A DNA stretch of 64,000 bases from Acinetobacter rudis (lineage in GTDB: Bacteria > Pseudomonadota > Gammaproteobacteria > Pseudomonadales > Moraxellaceae): positions 62,001-126,000 of the forward strand of contig NZ_JAVIDR010000004.1 of assembly GCF_031157835.1 (NCBI RefSeq), read 5' to 3'. Made by a program: the position numbers and the translations under genes. The notes beneath the pieces were generated by a model, which saw only the letters and a program-made list of their open reading frames with translations, was not told where the DNA came from and made no database searches. Shown one piece after another: positions 27,488 through 35,625 of the stretch; within the stretch, counting starts at the first letter, position 1, and every line of letters begins with the position of its first letter.

Positions 27488-28849
27488 ATGCAAAAAAAAG
27501 CGCAGCTGCCTGTAAATCAGGTTTCGGGAATTGCTGTTGATCGAATACATGTAAATCAATATTCAGGTGGTATTGTGGGTCCTAGTGTACAAATGCTGGG
27601 CCCACTCAAAGATGGTGGAACTTTGATCACAGGTACGCCACCTGGGTGCTGGGGGCCAATGATTACGCCTGCATTTCAGGGCGGTCATGAGGTGACTTTA
27701 CCTGTTGCGGTTGAAGGTGCAGAGGTAGGAGATGCTGTTGCACTGATAATAAAAAAAATGACGGTAACATCTCTAGCGACTTCTTCTGGTGTGATGCGGT
27801 TCGTAGAAGGGCGTTACCATGGCGATCCTTTTGTAGCTAAATTTTGTGCTCAATGTGGTACAGAACAACCTGCAAGTTATGTGCAAGGTATAGGCGAGGA
27901 TGCCATTCACTGCAAACAATGTGCAGCTGAAGTCAGCGCATTTCAATTTTCACATGGCTATGTGATTGTGTTTGATCAAGATCATCAACTGAGCCTTACG
28001 GTTGATCAAAGTATTGCGAATCGACTGGCAGGACAGGCCGAGCAGATTGCTGCACTACCCGAACATGCTGCTCAACACTCTATTTTATCGTTAGCACGAG
28101 CGGATATGCCGGGTGTTGCTGCTCATATGCGTCCCTTCCTAGGCAACATTGGTACAACCCCAGCACGTGATTTACCAGATTCACATAATTGCCATGATTT
28201 TGGACAGTATTTAATTGATGCTCCACATCGCTACGCTATGACTGAGGCTGAATTAATTGCAGCTAAAACAGATGGACATATGGATACCAATTCGGTACGT
28301 GCTGGCAGTATTTTAATTTGTCCAGTCAAGATAGCGGGTGCTGGGGTTTATATGGGCGATATGCATGCACAACAAGGCAATGGGGAAATTGCGGGACATG
28401 CAACTGATGTTTCAGGGGAAACAGAGCTTGAGGTCAGAGTAATTAAGGGCTTAACCCTTGATGGCCCCATTTTGTTACAGCGATTGGATGATTTACCGCC
28501 GATGGCAAGACCATTTAGTACGGAGCAAAAACAATATATAGATGCTTTGGCTAATCACTGGGGACAAAGCCAAGTGGAAGAAAGCGCCCCGATTACATTT
28601 ATTGGTTCGGGAAAAAATTTGAATGATGCAACAGAAAATGCGTTGCAACGTGCAGCCAAGACAACAGGGTTGGCTTATAACGAAATTTTAAACCGCTGCA
28701 CAATTACAGGTTCCATTGATATTAGTCGATTGCCCGGTACGGTCCGTGCCACCTTTTTATGCCCAATGCCTATTTTAGAGCAATTAGGTATCGCTGATTT
28801 AGTCCGTCAACACTATCAGCTTGAATCAACCACAAGGAAAGAGGTTTAA
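27488..28849 (+). CDS. Acetamidase/formamidase family protein with inserted zinc ribbon
   Basis: 453 residues of the FmdA/AmdA family, which release ammonia from short amides. Family motifs: GTPPGCWGPM near 55, GDAVALII near 81, MRPFLGNIGTTPA near 217, and the GDMHAQQGNGEIAGHATD motif near 297. A CxxC...CxxC pair (CAQC, then CKQC 19 residues later) at about 121-145 forms a probable zinc ribbon. It is first in the operon, 2 bp before the Rieske oxygenase gene. A pathway amide is the likely substrate, but which is unknown. Confidence 0.85.
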   Translation: MQKKAQLPVNQVSGIAVDRIHVNQYSGGIVGPSVQMLGPLKDGGTLITGTPPGCWGPMITPAFQGGHEVTLPVAVEGAEVGDAVALIIKKMTVTSLATSSGVMRFVEGRYHGDPFVAKFCAQCGTEQPASYVQGIGEDAIHCKQCAAEVSAFQFSHGYVIVFDQDHQLSLTVDQSIANRLAGQAEQIAALPEHAAQHSILSLARADMPGVAAHMRPFLGNIGTTPARDLPDSHNCHDFGQYLIDAPHRYAMTEAELIAAKTDGHMDTNSVRAGSILICPVKIAGAGVYMGDMHAQQGNGEIAGHATDVSGETELEVRVIKGLTLDGPILLQRLDDLPPMARPFSTEQKQYIDALANHWGQSQVEESAPITFIGSGKNLNDATENALQRAAKTTGLAYNEILNRCTITGSIDISRLPGTVRATFLCPMPILEQLGIADLVRQHYQLESTTRKEV

Positions 28850-28851
28850 AT

Positions 28852-30054
28852 ATGAATAGTAATGCAAAATTACGTTGGGGTGATTTATATCCTGAGTTAG
28901 GGACTGCACCAATTCCAACTGATCCCTGTATTTCACCTGAAGTCTATGATGAAGAAGTAGAGAAGGTTTTTAGTAAAGTTTGGCTTAAAGTCGGGCGAGT
29001 AGATGAAATTGCTAAACCTGGTGATTACAAAGTTAAACGTCTCGATTTTGCCAAAACCTCAGTGATTTTGATGCATGGTAAAGATGGGCAGATTCGAGGT
29101 TTTCATAATATTTGTTCACATCGTGGCAATAAGGTCGTTGTGGAAACTGGCAATGAAACTTTTGGTTCTAGTAAAGCTGCTGTGGTGACCTGTCGTTTTC
29201 ATGGTTGGGTTTATGACGCAAAGGGTGATTTGGTCAATGTTCCAGAACAAGACAAATTTATGCCATGTTTTGCGAAAGAAGAAAATGGATTAACCAAAAT
29301 CCGTACCGAAGTTTGGGAAGGTTTTATCTTTGTCAATCTTGATGCACAGGGAACACAGAGCCTGACTGAGTTTTTAGCTGGGATTGGACAGCATTTGGGC
29401 GGATATCCGTTTGGTGAGATGCAAGAGTGTTTTGCTTATAACACCATACTTGAATGCAATTGGAAAGTTGCCCATGACGCTTTTGCTGAAGCCTACCATG
29501 TTGCTACGATTCATGCAGGGTCATTTCCCAATGTATTTGCTTCAGGTTTGCAAGAAGTCCAATTGTTTGGAGATCACCGTACATGTGCAGTCTGCTTAAC
29601 TAAAAATGCCAATCCTAAACCAGCAGCACAGTTATCAGGTGAAATTACAGGGGCATCTTTGGTTAATCACTACCAACGTCAGCAGCTACCTACTTCTGTA
29701 AATCCTCATGATCGTGATGACTTCTCTTTTGAGCTGTCTGTGATTTTCCCTAATATTTTGGTGCATGTAACTGAAGGGGTTTGGTTTACTCACCAATTTT
29801 GGCCGATCAGTCACAATCAAACACGTTGGGAAGGGCGTTATTACTTGCCTAAGGCAACTCGTTATTCTGAACGATGGGCACAAGAGTTTGCACAGGTGTT
29901 ACAACGCAATGCTTGGCTAGAAGATACCGCAACAATGGAAGATACGCAGGCTGCCTTAGAGTCTAAAGCGAAAAAAGTCATGCACTTACAGGACGAAGAA
30001 ATTTTAATTCGCCATGGTTACCACGTGCTTGAACAATATCTTAATCGTGCTTAA
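28852..30054 (+). CDS. Rieske ring-hydroxylating oxygenase, alpha subunit
   Basis: 400 residues. The Rieske [2Fe-2S] domain has CSH (C88, H90) and CRFH (C114, H117). The catalytic domain has the mononuclear iron His216 and His221 in EAYHVATIH with the bridging Asp209. It inserts O2 into an aromatic or heteroaromatic ring using electrons from the ferredoxin (33623) and reductase (33961) of the same operon. It resembles IacC-like and aromatic-amine oxygenases. The substrate is unproven. Confidence 0.9.
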   Translation: MNSNAKLRWGDLYPELGTAPIPTDPCISPEVYDEEVEKVFSKVWLKVGRVDEIAKPGDYKVKRLDFAKTSVILMHGKDGQIRGFHNICSHRGNKVVVETGNETFGSSKAAVVTCRFHGWVYDAKGDLVNVPEQDKFMPCFAKEENGLTKIRTEVWEGFIFVNLDAQGTQSLTEFLAGIGQHLGGYPFGEMQECFAYNTILECNWKVAHDAFAEAYHVATIHAGSFPNVFASGLQEVQLFGDHRTCAVCLTKNANPKPAAQLSGEITGASLVNHYQRQQLPTSVNPHDRDDFSFELSVIFPNILVHVTEGVWFTHQFWPISHNQTRWEGRYYLPKATRYSERWAQEFAQVLQRNAWLEDTATMEDTQAALESKAKKVMHLQDEEILIRHGYHVLEQYLNRA

Positions 30055-30064
30055 GGAGAAGCAG

Positions 30065-30418
30065 ATGACTCAACTAATTTCACAATTACCTGCTGATTTT
30101 AAAGCGCTTGAGCCTTTGCTTACTACATGGGCTTTGGGTACGGCTAAACAACGTCATATGCAGAGACTCAATTCGAGTTCAGAGCAGTTAGCGCAGTTTT
30201 ACAATGCAATTTTGCCCGAGATGCGCAACATTTTGGCCTTGCTTGATCAATACCCTCTAGGACAGTTGCCAGAGGAACTTTATCCGCTGTACTGGCTGAG
30301 TCTTAGTTTCGCTGAAGTTGCTCCACATATTGAGCTGTATAAGGGTTCGGTTGGTGTGCCATTTGCTTTTGAAGAAACACGTTTTATCTATGAAAGCGGT
30401 GATGTAATTAACATTTAA
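30065..30418 (+). CDS. Small protein of unknown function in the oxygenase operon
   Basis: 117 residues, no signal peptide and no known motif; Leu-rich and helical (LPAELYPLYWLSLSFAEV-like stretch near 75-95). I chose ATG 30065, with AAGGAG about 5 bp upstream; an in-frame start 17 codons earlier overlaps the oxygenase gene. By position it could be an accessory protein like IacB, but similarity could not be tested. Confidence 0.7.
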   Translation: MTQLISQLPADFKALEPLLTTWALGTAKQRHMQRLNSSSEQLAQFYNAILPEMRNILALLDQYPLGQLPEELYPLYWLSLSFAEVAPHIELYKGSVGVPFAFEETRFIYESGDVINI

Positions 30419-30487
30419 ACCATCTACCACGTACATAGAATTGGTACAGCAGATATGTACCGATGCACAGCATTAGATGGATAGGGA

Positions 30488-30988
30488 ATGAGGATGGAAC
30501 AGCTTTATCTAGAACAAAGATTAGCGTTACTTGAGGCCAGTGAAGCAATTCGTAATTTGGTTGGGCGTTATGCCACAGCTGCGGATCAACGGAATGATCC
30601 AGTGTTGATGCAAGCACTATTTCATCCTCATGCACAGTGGTGTGCCAATGGTTTCGGCAGTTTACAAGGACGTGACCAGATTGTTGCTGGTCTTGCTGAA
30701 ATTGCACAACAACAGATTGTGTGGAGTCTACATATTATGGCGCAGCCAGATATTCAGATTGCACTAGACGCTAAAACAGCTGAGGCACGTTGGATGTTGT
30801 GGGAATTGTCTACGCAGGCTGTGGCAAATCGCCCACAGGCAGCGCTAAAAGATTTTTGTTTGGGTGGTTTTTATCAATGCCAATTGAGCCCAGACCAACA
30901 CGGTGTTTGGAAATTTGATCGGGTCGAATTGAATCTGACCCTTCATCATCATTATGTCACGGGCTTTGGTCGCACTTTAGCTGACTAG
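30488..30988 (+). CDS. SnoaL-like (NTF2-fold) protein
   Basis: 166 residues with the SnoaL/NTF2 pattern EAIRNLVGRYATAADQRN...LFHPHAQW...LQGRDQIV (about 15-75). This fold serves both oxygenase beta subunits and cofactor-free oxygenases such as IifA. Between the Rieske alpha and flavin monooxygenase genes, so either role is possible. An AGGATG-type site precedes an ATG at 30494, two codons after the ATG at 30488. Confidence 0.78.
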   Translation: MRMEQLYLEQRLALLEASEAIRNLVGRYATAADQRNDPVLMQALFHPHAQWCANGFGSLQGRDQIVAGLAEIAQQQIVWSLHIMAQPDIQIALDAKTAEARWMLWELSTQAVANRPQAALKDFCLGGFYQCQLSPDQHGVWKFDRVELNLTLHHHYVTGFGRTLAD

Positions 30989-31061
30989 CATTGTCAGCAG
31001 CTCAAGTGACAGCGACTTCATTGTTCACACATGGTTGAGTACAACAGAAAGGGATAGCACA

Positions 31062-32333
31062 ATGAAAAAAATTGCAATTATTGGGGGTGGACAAGCAGGT
31101 CTACTCATGGCTTTTGCACTGATGGAACAACAGTACGATGTAAATTTATATATTGATCGCCAAGCAGAAGAACTTCTACATGGCCGTATGATGAGCACCA
31201 CGATGTTTTTTGCTGATACTTTGGCTTTTGAGCGTAAGTTGGGGCTTAATTTCTGGGAGTCCAAGGCTCAATATGGCGAGGCGATTCATGTTGATTTTCG
31301 TGATCCTCAAGGCAATATTATGTTGCCTATCACGGGGTTTTTGCACAATAACCATGGCATTGCTATGGACCAGCGCAGCAAATACCATCGTTGGTTAGAA
31401 GAATATAGCCAACGTGGTGGCAAACTCATTTTACAAAATGTCTCTCCCGAAGATTTAGCACAGATTGCTAAAACACATGATCTCACCTTATTAGCAGCTG
31501 GCAAAGGCAATATTACCCGTCTCTTTCAGCGTAATGAGGTGCGTTCAGTTCATCTGACTCCACCACGTAAGCTTGCGGCAGCTTTGGTGGTGGGGGATGA
31601 TCTTTGTGGACCAAATAGTTGGGCAGGTCAGCCTAAACAAACTTTACATTTTAATTTTATCGCAGGTGCTGGTGAGTATTTTAGTATGCCTTTTTATAGC
31701 CATACGCATGGGGCCTGTCGCAGCTTTTTATTTGAATGTATTGAGCATGGGCCAATGGATGTGTTTGACCATGTCAGTGACGGGGAGCAAATGCTCGCAG
31801 CCATGAAAAAGGCTGTCAGCATAGTCACGCCAGATCAGAGTTTCCGCATGGTGGATAACATGGAGTTGAGTGATCCCAATGCTTGGTTAAAGGGAGCATT
31901 TTGTCCAGAAGTCCGTGACCCAGTTGTTGAACTTGCTGATGGCGGTTTGGTTTGGGGCATTGGGGATACCGTTATGGTCAATGACCCGATTGCAGGGCAA
32001 GGCGCAAATAATGCAACACGTATGGTGGAGCATTATTTACAGGCCATTTTAACGCATCAAGGTGACACATACAGCAAAGAATGGATGCAAGAAGTTTTTG
32101 AACAATTCTGGCAACAGTCCGGGCGTTATACTACTGAGTTCACCAATATGTTACTCAATCCACCGAGTGAGAGTTTATTACAGGTGCTTGGTGCGGCTGC
32201 GCAAAAGCAAGTAATTGCTGATGATTTTATGGGCAATTTCAACCACCCTCAAGGTTTCTGGCCAGCAGTTGCTGGTGCAGAGGGTGCAGCCAGTTATTTA
32301 GCGAGACAGGAGTTTCAAGATGCTGTTGCCTGA
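31062..32333 (+). CDS. Styrene/indole monooxygenase family FAD enzyme (StyA-like)
   Basis: 423 residues. The N-terminal FAD motif IAIIGGGQAGLLMAFAL and the StyA-type HGRMMSTTMFFADTLAFE and AMDQRSKYHRWLEE are seen; WGIGDTVMVNDPIAGQGANNA is near the C-terminus. Two-component flavin monooxygenases epoxidise styrene or indole with FADH2 from a partner reductase, here the next gene (14-bp overlap). I chose ATG 31062, which has a GGGA site. Indole is the most likely substrate type in Acinetobacter, by analogy with IifC. Confidence 0.88.
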   Translation: MKKIAIIGGGQAGLLMAFALMEQQYDVNLYIDRQAEELLHGRMMSTTMFFADTLAFERKLGLNFWESKAQYGEAIHVDFRDPQGNIMLPITGFLHNNHGIAMDQRSKYHRWLEEYSQRGGKLILQNVSPEDLAQIAKTHDLTLLAAGKGNITRLFQRNEVRSVHLTPPRKLAAALVVGDDLCGPNSWAGQPKQTLHFNFIAGAGEYFSMPFYSHTHGACRSFLFECIEHGPMDVFDHVSDGEQMLAAMKKAVSIVTPDQSFRMVDNMELSDPNAWLKGAFCPEVRDPVVELADGGLVWGIGDTVMVNDPIAGQGANNATRMVEHYLQAILTHQGDTYSKEWMQEVFEQFWQQSGRYTTEFTNMLLNPPSESLLQVLGAAAQKQVIADDFMGNFNHPQGFWPAVAGAEGAASYLARQEFQDAVA

Positions 32334-32847
32334 CACACTCTGGCAGGAGGTCAATCTTGCTGAAGCCAAATCGTTACGCCAAGCTTTTGGTGGTTTTGCA
32401 ACTGGAGTTGCAATCGTGACATGTTTTGATGCACAGGGACAGGCGGTTGGGCTGACCATTAACTCTTTTAGCTCGGTATCGCTACAACCCGCTTTGGTGT
32501 TGTGGAGCTTAGTGAATCAGTCACCAAGTCGTGTGCATTTTGAACAAGCAGAATACTTTGCCATTAATATATTGAGTGCGCATCAACAAGATGTGTGCTT
32601 GCAGTTTGCTCGACCAAGTGAGAATAAATTTCAACATGGTCAGTGGTTAATCCAAGGCAGTAAAGCCCCCGTGTTAGAAGACTGTGTGGTGCAATTTATC
32701 TGTCGTAAACAGCAACAGTTACAGGCAGGGGATCATCAAGTATTCATTGCTGAAATTGAACACTGCCGATTGAGTACACAACAGCCCTTATTGTTTTGTC
32801 AGGGGCAGTTTAATGCCTGGCCACTGACTTATTCGGAGGCTTCATGA
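32320..32847 (+). CDS. Flavin reductase (StyB/HpaC-like)
   Basis: 175 residues of the flavin reductase-like FMN-binding family: RQAFGGFATGVAIVTC, GLTINSFSSVSLQPALVLWSL and FAINILSAHQQDVC. It supplies reduced flavin to the StyA-like monooxygenase. It overlaps the upstream gene by 14 bp and the next gene by 4 bp, indicating coupled translation. Confidence 0.9.
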   Translation: MLLPDTLWQEVNLAEAKSLRQAFGGFATGVAIVTCFDAQGQAVGLTINSFSSVSLQPALVLWSLVNQSPSRVHFEQAEYFAINILSAHQQDVCLQFARPSENKFQHGQWLIQGSKAPVLEDCVVQFICRKQQQLQAGDHQVFIAEIEHCRLSTQQPLLFCQGQFNAWPLTYSEAS

Positions 32848-33626
32848 ATCAGTTTTCATTCGAGTTGCAGGATAAAGTGATTTTGATCAGTGGTGCTGCA
32901 ACTTATATGGGGCAAGTGTTTGCACAATATTTAGTTGAACAAGGTGCTCAAGTCATTATTGCCGATCTTCATCATGAGCAAGGTCAAGCTGTTGCTGAAA
33001 AAGTGGGTGCACAGTTTATTGCTTTAGATCTTAGGGATGATGGATCGATCCAGCAATTAGCAGCAGGCTTAGAACGACTGGATATTTTAATCAATTTAGC
33101 TTGTTTATATGCAGATCATGGCGCTGATTCAAGCCGACAAGATTGGTTAGATACGTTTAATGTCAATGTATTTGGTCATGCTGCTTTATCACAGGCTTGT
33201 CGACCACTACTGCAGCACAGTCATGATGGTGCAATTATACATATTAGTAGTATCAGCGCTGGAATTGCACAAAAGCAGCGCTGGGTTTATCCCGCCTCTA
33301 AAGCCACATTAGAACAGTTGACGCGCAATATGGCTTTAGATTTTGCTACAGATTCAATTCGTGTACATGCTTTGTCTTTAGGTTGGACATGGTCTGCGCC
33401 CATGCAGGCATTGTCTGGTAATGATAGAGCCAAGACTGACCGTATTGCAGGACGATTTCATTTACGAGGTCGGATTAATGATGCAGAAGAGGTTGCTCAA
33501 GCGCTCAGTTTATTGTGTAGTCCACGAGCAAAACTGTTGACTGGTAGTGTTGTACATGCGGATGGGGGATATCACATTTTGGGTCCCGAAGCGACAGACT
33601 CACCTATTGAGGAGTTCAGCCAATGA
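32844..33626 (+). CDS. SDR family dehydrogenase of the oxygenase operon
   Basis: 260 residues. SDR motifs: the cofactor loop SGAATYMG (a variant of TGxxxGxG) near 16, HISSISAG near 135, and YPASK with the catalytic Tyr near 151. It probably oxidises a cis-dihydrodiol or dihydroxyindoline made by one of the oxygenases, as IifB or IacE do. Four-base overlaps join it to the genes on both sides. Confidence 0.85.
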   Translation: MNQFSFELQDKVILISGAATYMGQVFAQYLVEQGAQVIIADLHHEQGQAVAEKVGAQFIALDLRDDGSIQQLAAGLERLDILINLACLYADHGADSSRQDWLDTFNVNVFGHAALSQACRPLLQHSHDGAIIHISSISAGIAQKQRWVYPASKATLEQLTRNMALDFATDSIRVHALSLGWTWSAPMQALSGNDRAKTDRIAGRFHLRGRINDAEEVAQALSLLCSPRAKLLTGSVVHADGGYHILGPEATDSPIEEFSQ

Positions 33627-33955
33627 ATAGTCCATTAAATATCATTACAGAGACTTATTTGTGTCAAGTTGAGGATGTACAGCCTTCATCTGGATTGCAG
33701 GTTAATATTGTGGGTTATCCAACGCTTGCTGTTTTTCATCTTGAGGATGGCCGTTTTTTTGTTACAGATGATACCTGTACCCATGGTGATGCTTCTTTGG
33801 CTGATGGCGAGGTAGAGGGTTGTGAAGTGGAATGTCCATTTCATGCTGGTGCATTCGATATTATTACTGGTGAACCTTGTGGAGCGCCGTGTAGCATTGC
33901 CTTAAAAACGTATTCTTGTGTTGTCCATCATGGTCAAGTGTTTTTGGTGGAGTAG
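33623..33955 (+). CDS. Rieske-type ferredoxin of the oxygenase system
   Basis: 110 residues with one Rieske cluster: CTHG (about residues 52-55) and CPFHAGAF (about 73-80). It passes electrons from the reductase encoded next to the Rieske oxygenase alpha subunit (28852). It overlaps the SDR gene by 4 bp, and the reductase gene starts 6 bp downstream. Confidence 0.9.
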   Translation: MNSPLNIITETYLCQVEDVQPSSGLQVNIVGYPTLAVFHLEDGRFFVTDDTCTHGDASLADGEVEGCEVECPFHAGAFDIITGEPCGAPCSIALKTYSCVVHHGQVFLVE

Positions 33956-33960
33956 ACGTG

Positions 33961-34962
33961 ATGCATCAGATTACTTTACAAGAGCAAGATTCTGACACAA
34001 CGTTTTTTTGTGCCAATGATGATGTGTTGTTACGGGCAGGATTAAGACAAGGTTTGGCCTTGCCTTATGAATGCAATGCAGGCGGATGTGGTACTTGTAA
34101 GTTTGAATTGCTCGAAGGTGATGTTGATATATTGTGGGCGGATGCACCTGGTTTAAGTGAGCGTGATAAACGTAAAGGACGATTATTGGCTTGCCAATGT
34201 CGCCCTAAGTCTGACTGTAAAATTAAATTACGATTAGATCCACAGTGCTTGCCTAAAATTAAAGCCCAAAGACAATCAGTCAAGCTTATTACAACACGTG
34301 CCATTACTCATGATATTTTAGAAATTCATTTACAAGCACAACAAGCTGCTGAGTTCTTACCTGGGCAGTATGCTTTATTGATGATAAATGGTCAGATACA
34401 ACGCGCCTATTCCATGGCCAATTTACCTAATGCAGCAGGAGATTGGGTTTTTCAGATTCGTAAGGTGCCTCAAGGGCAAATGACAACTGTGCTGTTTGAT
34501 GAAAATGCGCTAAAACATGCGGTACTGCAGCTCGATGGTCCTTATGGAACTGCACACTTGCAGCAGAAAAACCGTCCTATTGTTTGTGTCGCAGGTGGCT
34601 CAGGTTTAGCTCCTATGCTTTCCATTGCACGCGGTGTTGCTATGGACCCTTTATTGCAACAACAACCTGTTTGGTTCTTCCATGGTGGCCGTGAACAACG
34701 CGATTTGTTGAGCCAAGAGCAATTGCAACAATGGACAGGCTTAGGTCAACGGTTACACTATATTGCAGCGAGTTCCAATCAACACATTCCTAATGTCTAC
34801 CATGGATATATTCATGATGTATTAGAACAGCAGTTAGGTGAGCAACTTAAAGATTGTGAAATATACTGTGCTGGTCCACCACCTATGGTGCAGTCAATTG
34901 AACGCCTAACTCATCAATTAGGTATTGATCAAACAAGTGTGCATTTTGATCGCTTTTTTTAG
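33961..34962 (+). CDS. Ferredoxin reductase, 2Fe-2S plus FAD/NAD domains
   Basis: 333 residues. The N-terminal plant-type [2Fe-2S] domain has CNAGGCGTCKFEL and a later Cys (about 40-85). Then the FAD-binding barrel (RAYSMAN, about 140) and the NAD(P) domain (VAGGSGLAPMLSI, about 212). It transfers electrons from NAD(P)H to the Rieske ferredoxin. I chose ATG 33961; the frame 15 codons upstream overlaps the ferredoxin gene. It converges on the response regulator gene. Confidence 0.92.
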   Translation: MHQITLQEQDSDTTFFCANDDVLLRAGLRQGLALPYECNAGGCGTCKFELLEGDVDILWADAPGLSERDKRKGRLLACQCRPKSDCKIKLRLDPQCLPKIKAQRQSVKLITTRAITHDILEIHLQAQQAAEFLPGQYALLMINGQIQRAYSMANLPNAAGDWVFQIRKVPQGQMTTVLFDENALKHAVLQLDGPYGTAHLQQKNRPIVCVAGGSGLAPMLSIARGVAMDPLLQQQPVWFFHGGREQRDLLSQEQLQQWTGLGQRLHYIAASSNQHIPNVYHGYIHDVLEQQLGEQLKDCEIYCAGPPPMVQSIERLTHQLGIDQTSVHFDRFF

Positions 34963-34986
34963 TACGTCACTTATACAGCTCGCGGT

Positions 34987-35625
34987 CTATACTGCGGGCT
35001 GTAGGCGTGTTCCTCTACAATTGAGTACAAGGTTAACCAGCTGTGCAACCGATTCAATTTCTAATTTCTGGCGAATATGTGCACGATGAATTTCTACGGT
35101 TTTATGGCTAATTTGGAGTTGCTGTGCGATTTGCTTACTGGCAAGTCCATCAACCAATAGTTCCACAATTTCACGTTCACGTGGAGAGAGGCTATTGAGT
35201 TTTTGTAAATTACATTTGAGTTGTCGCTGTTTTTTAAAATCAATTTCAGCTTGTTGTAAACAGATTTGGATTTGATTCAACATGTGTTGTGGGTTGAAGG
35301 GTTTTTCCAAAAAATCAAATGCACCCTGCCGCATAGCAGTTACTGACATTGGAATATCGCCGTGGCCAGTCATAAAAATAATGGGAATATAAATACCTTG
35401 TTCTAATAATTGGGCCTGTAATTGTAGGCCACTCATTCCTCGCATCCGTATATCTAAAATAAGACAAGCTGGTGTTTCTGGACGAGAATAGGAAAGAAAT
35501 TCATGCGCACTGTTAAAGCTTTTAACTTGTAACTGTACACTGCCTAAGAGCCAAGTTAATGAGTCACATACATCTTGGTCATCATCAATGACATAAACAA
35601 TTGGTTCAATTAATTCGTTATGCAT
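34987..35625 (-). CDS. FixJ/StyR-type response regulator
   Basis: 212 residues: a receiver domain (DDDQD near 15, phospho-Asp in LILDIRMRG near 58, Lys in LEKPF) and a LuxR-type HTH (SPREREIVELLVDGLASKQIAQQLQISHKTVEIHRAHIRQKL, about 150-195). The ATG shares one base with the TAA stop of the kinase gene. It lies directly next to the oxygenase operon and probably activates it in response to the kinase, as StyR does for styrene genes. Confidence 0.88.
   Translation of the reverse strand: MHNELIEPIVYVIDDDQDVCDSLTWLLGSVQLQVKSFNSAHEFLSYSRPETPACLILDIRMRGMSGLQLQAQLLEQGIYIPIIFMTGHGDIPMSVTAMRQGAFDFLEKPFNPQHMLNQIQICLQQAEIDFKKQRQLKCNLQKLNSLSPREREIVELLVDGLASKQIAQQLQISHKTVEIHRAHIRQKLEIESVAQLVNLVLNCRGTRLQPAV

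Noticed and set aside
30488..30988. Firm naming of the SnoaL-fold protein as IifA or as a dioxygenase beta subunit
   Set aside because: The fold is compatible with both, and the operon context supports both, so no symbol was assigned.
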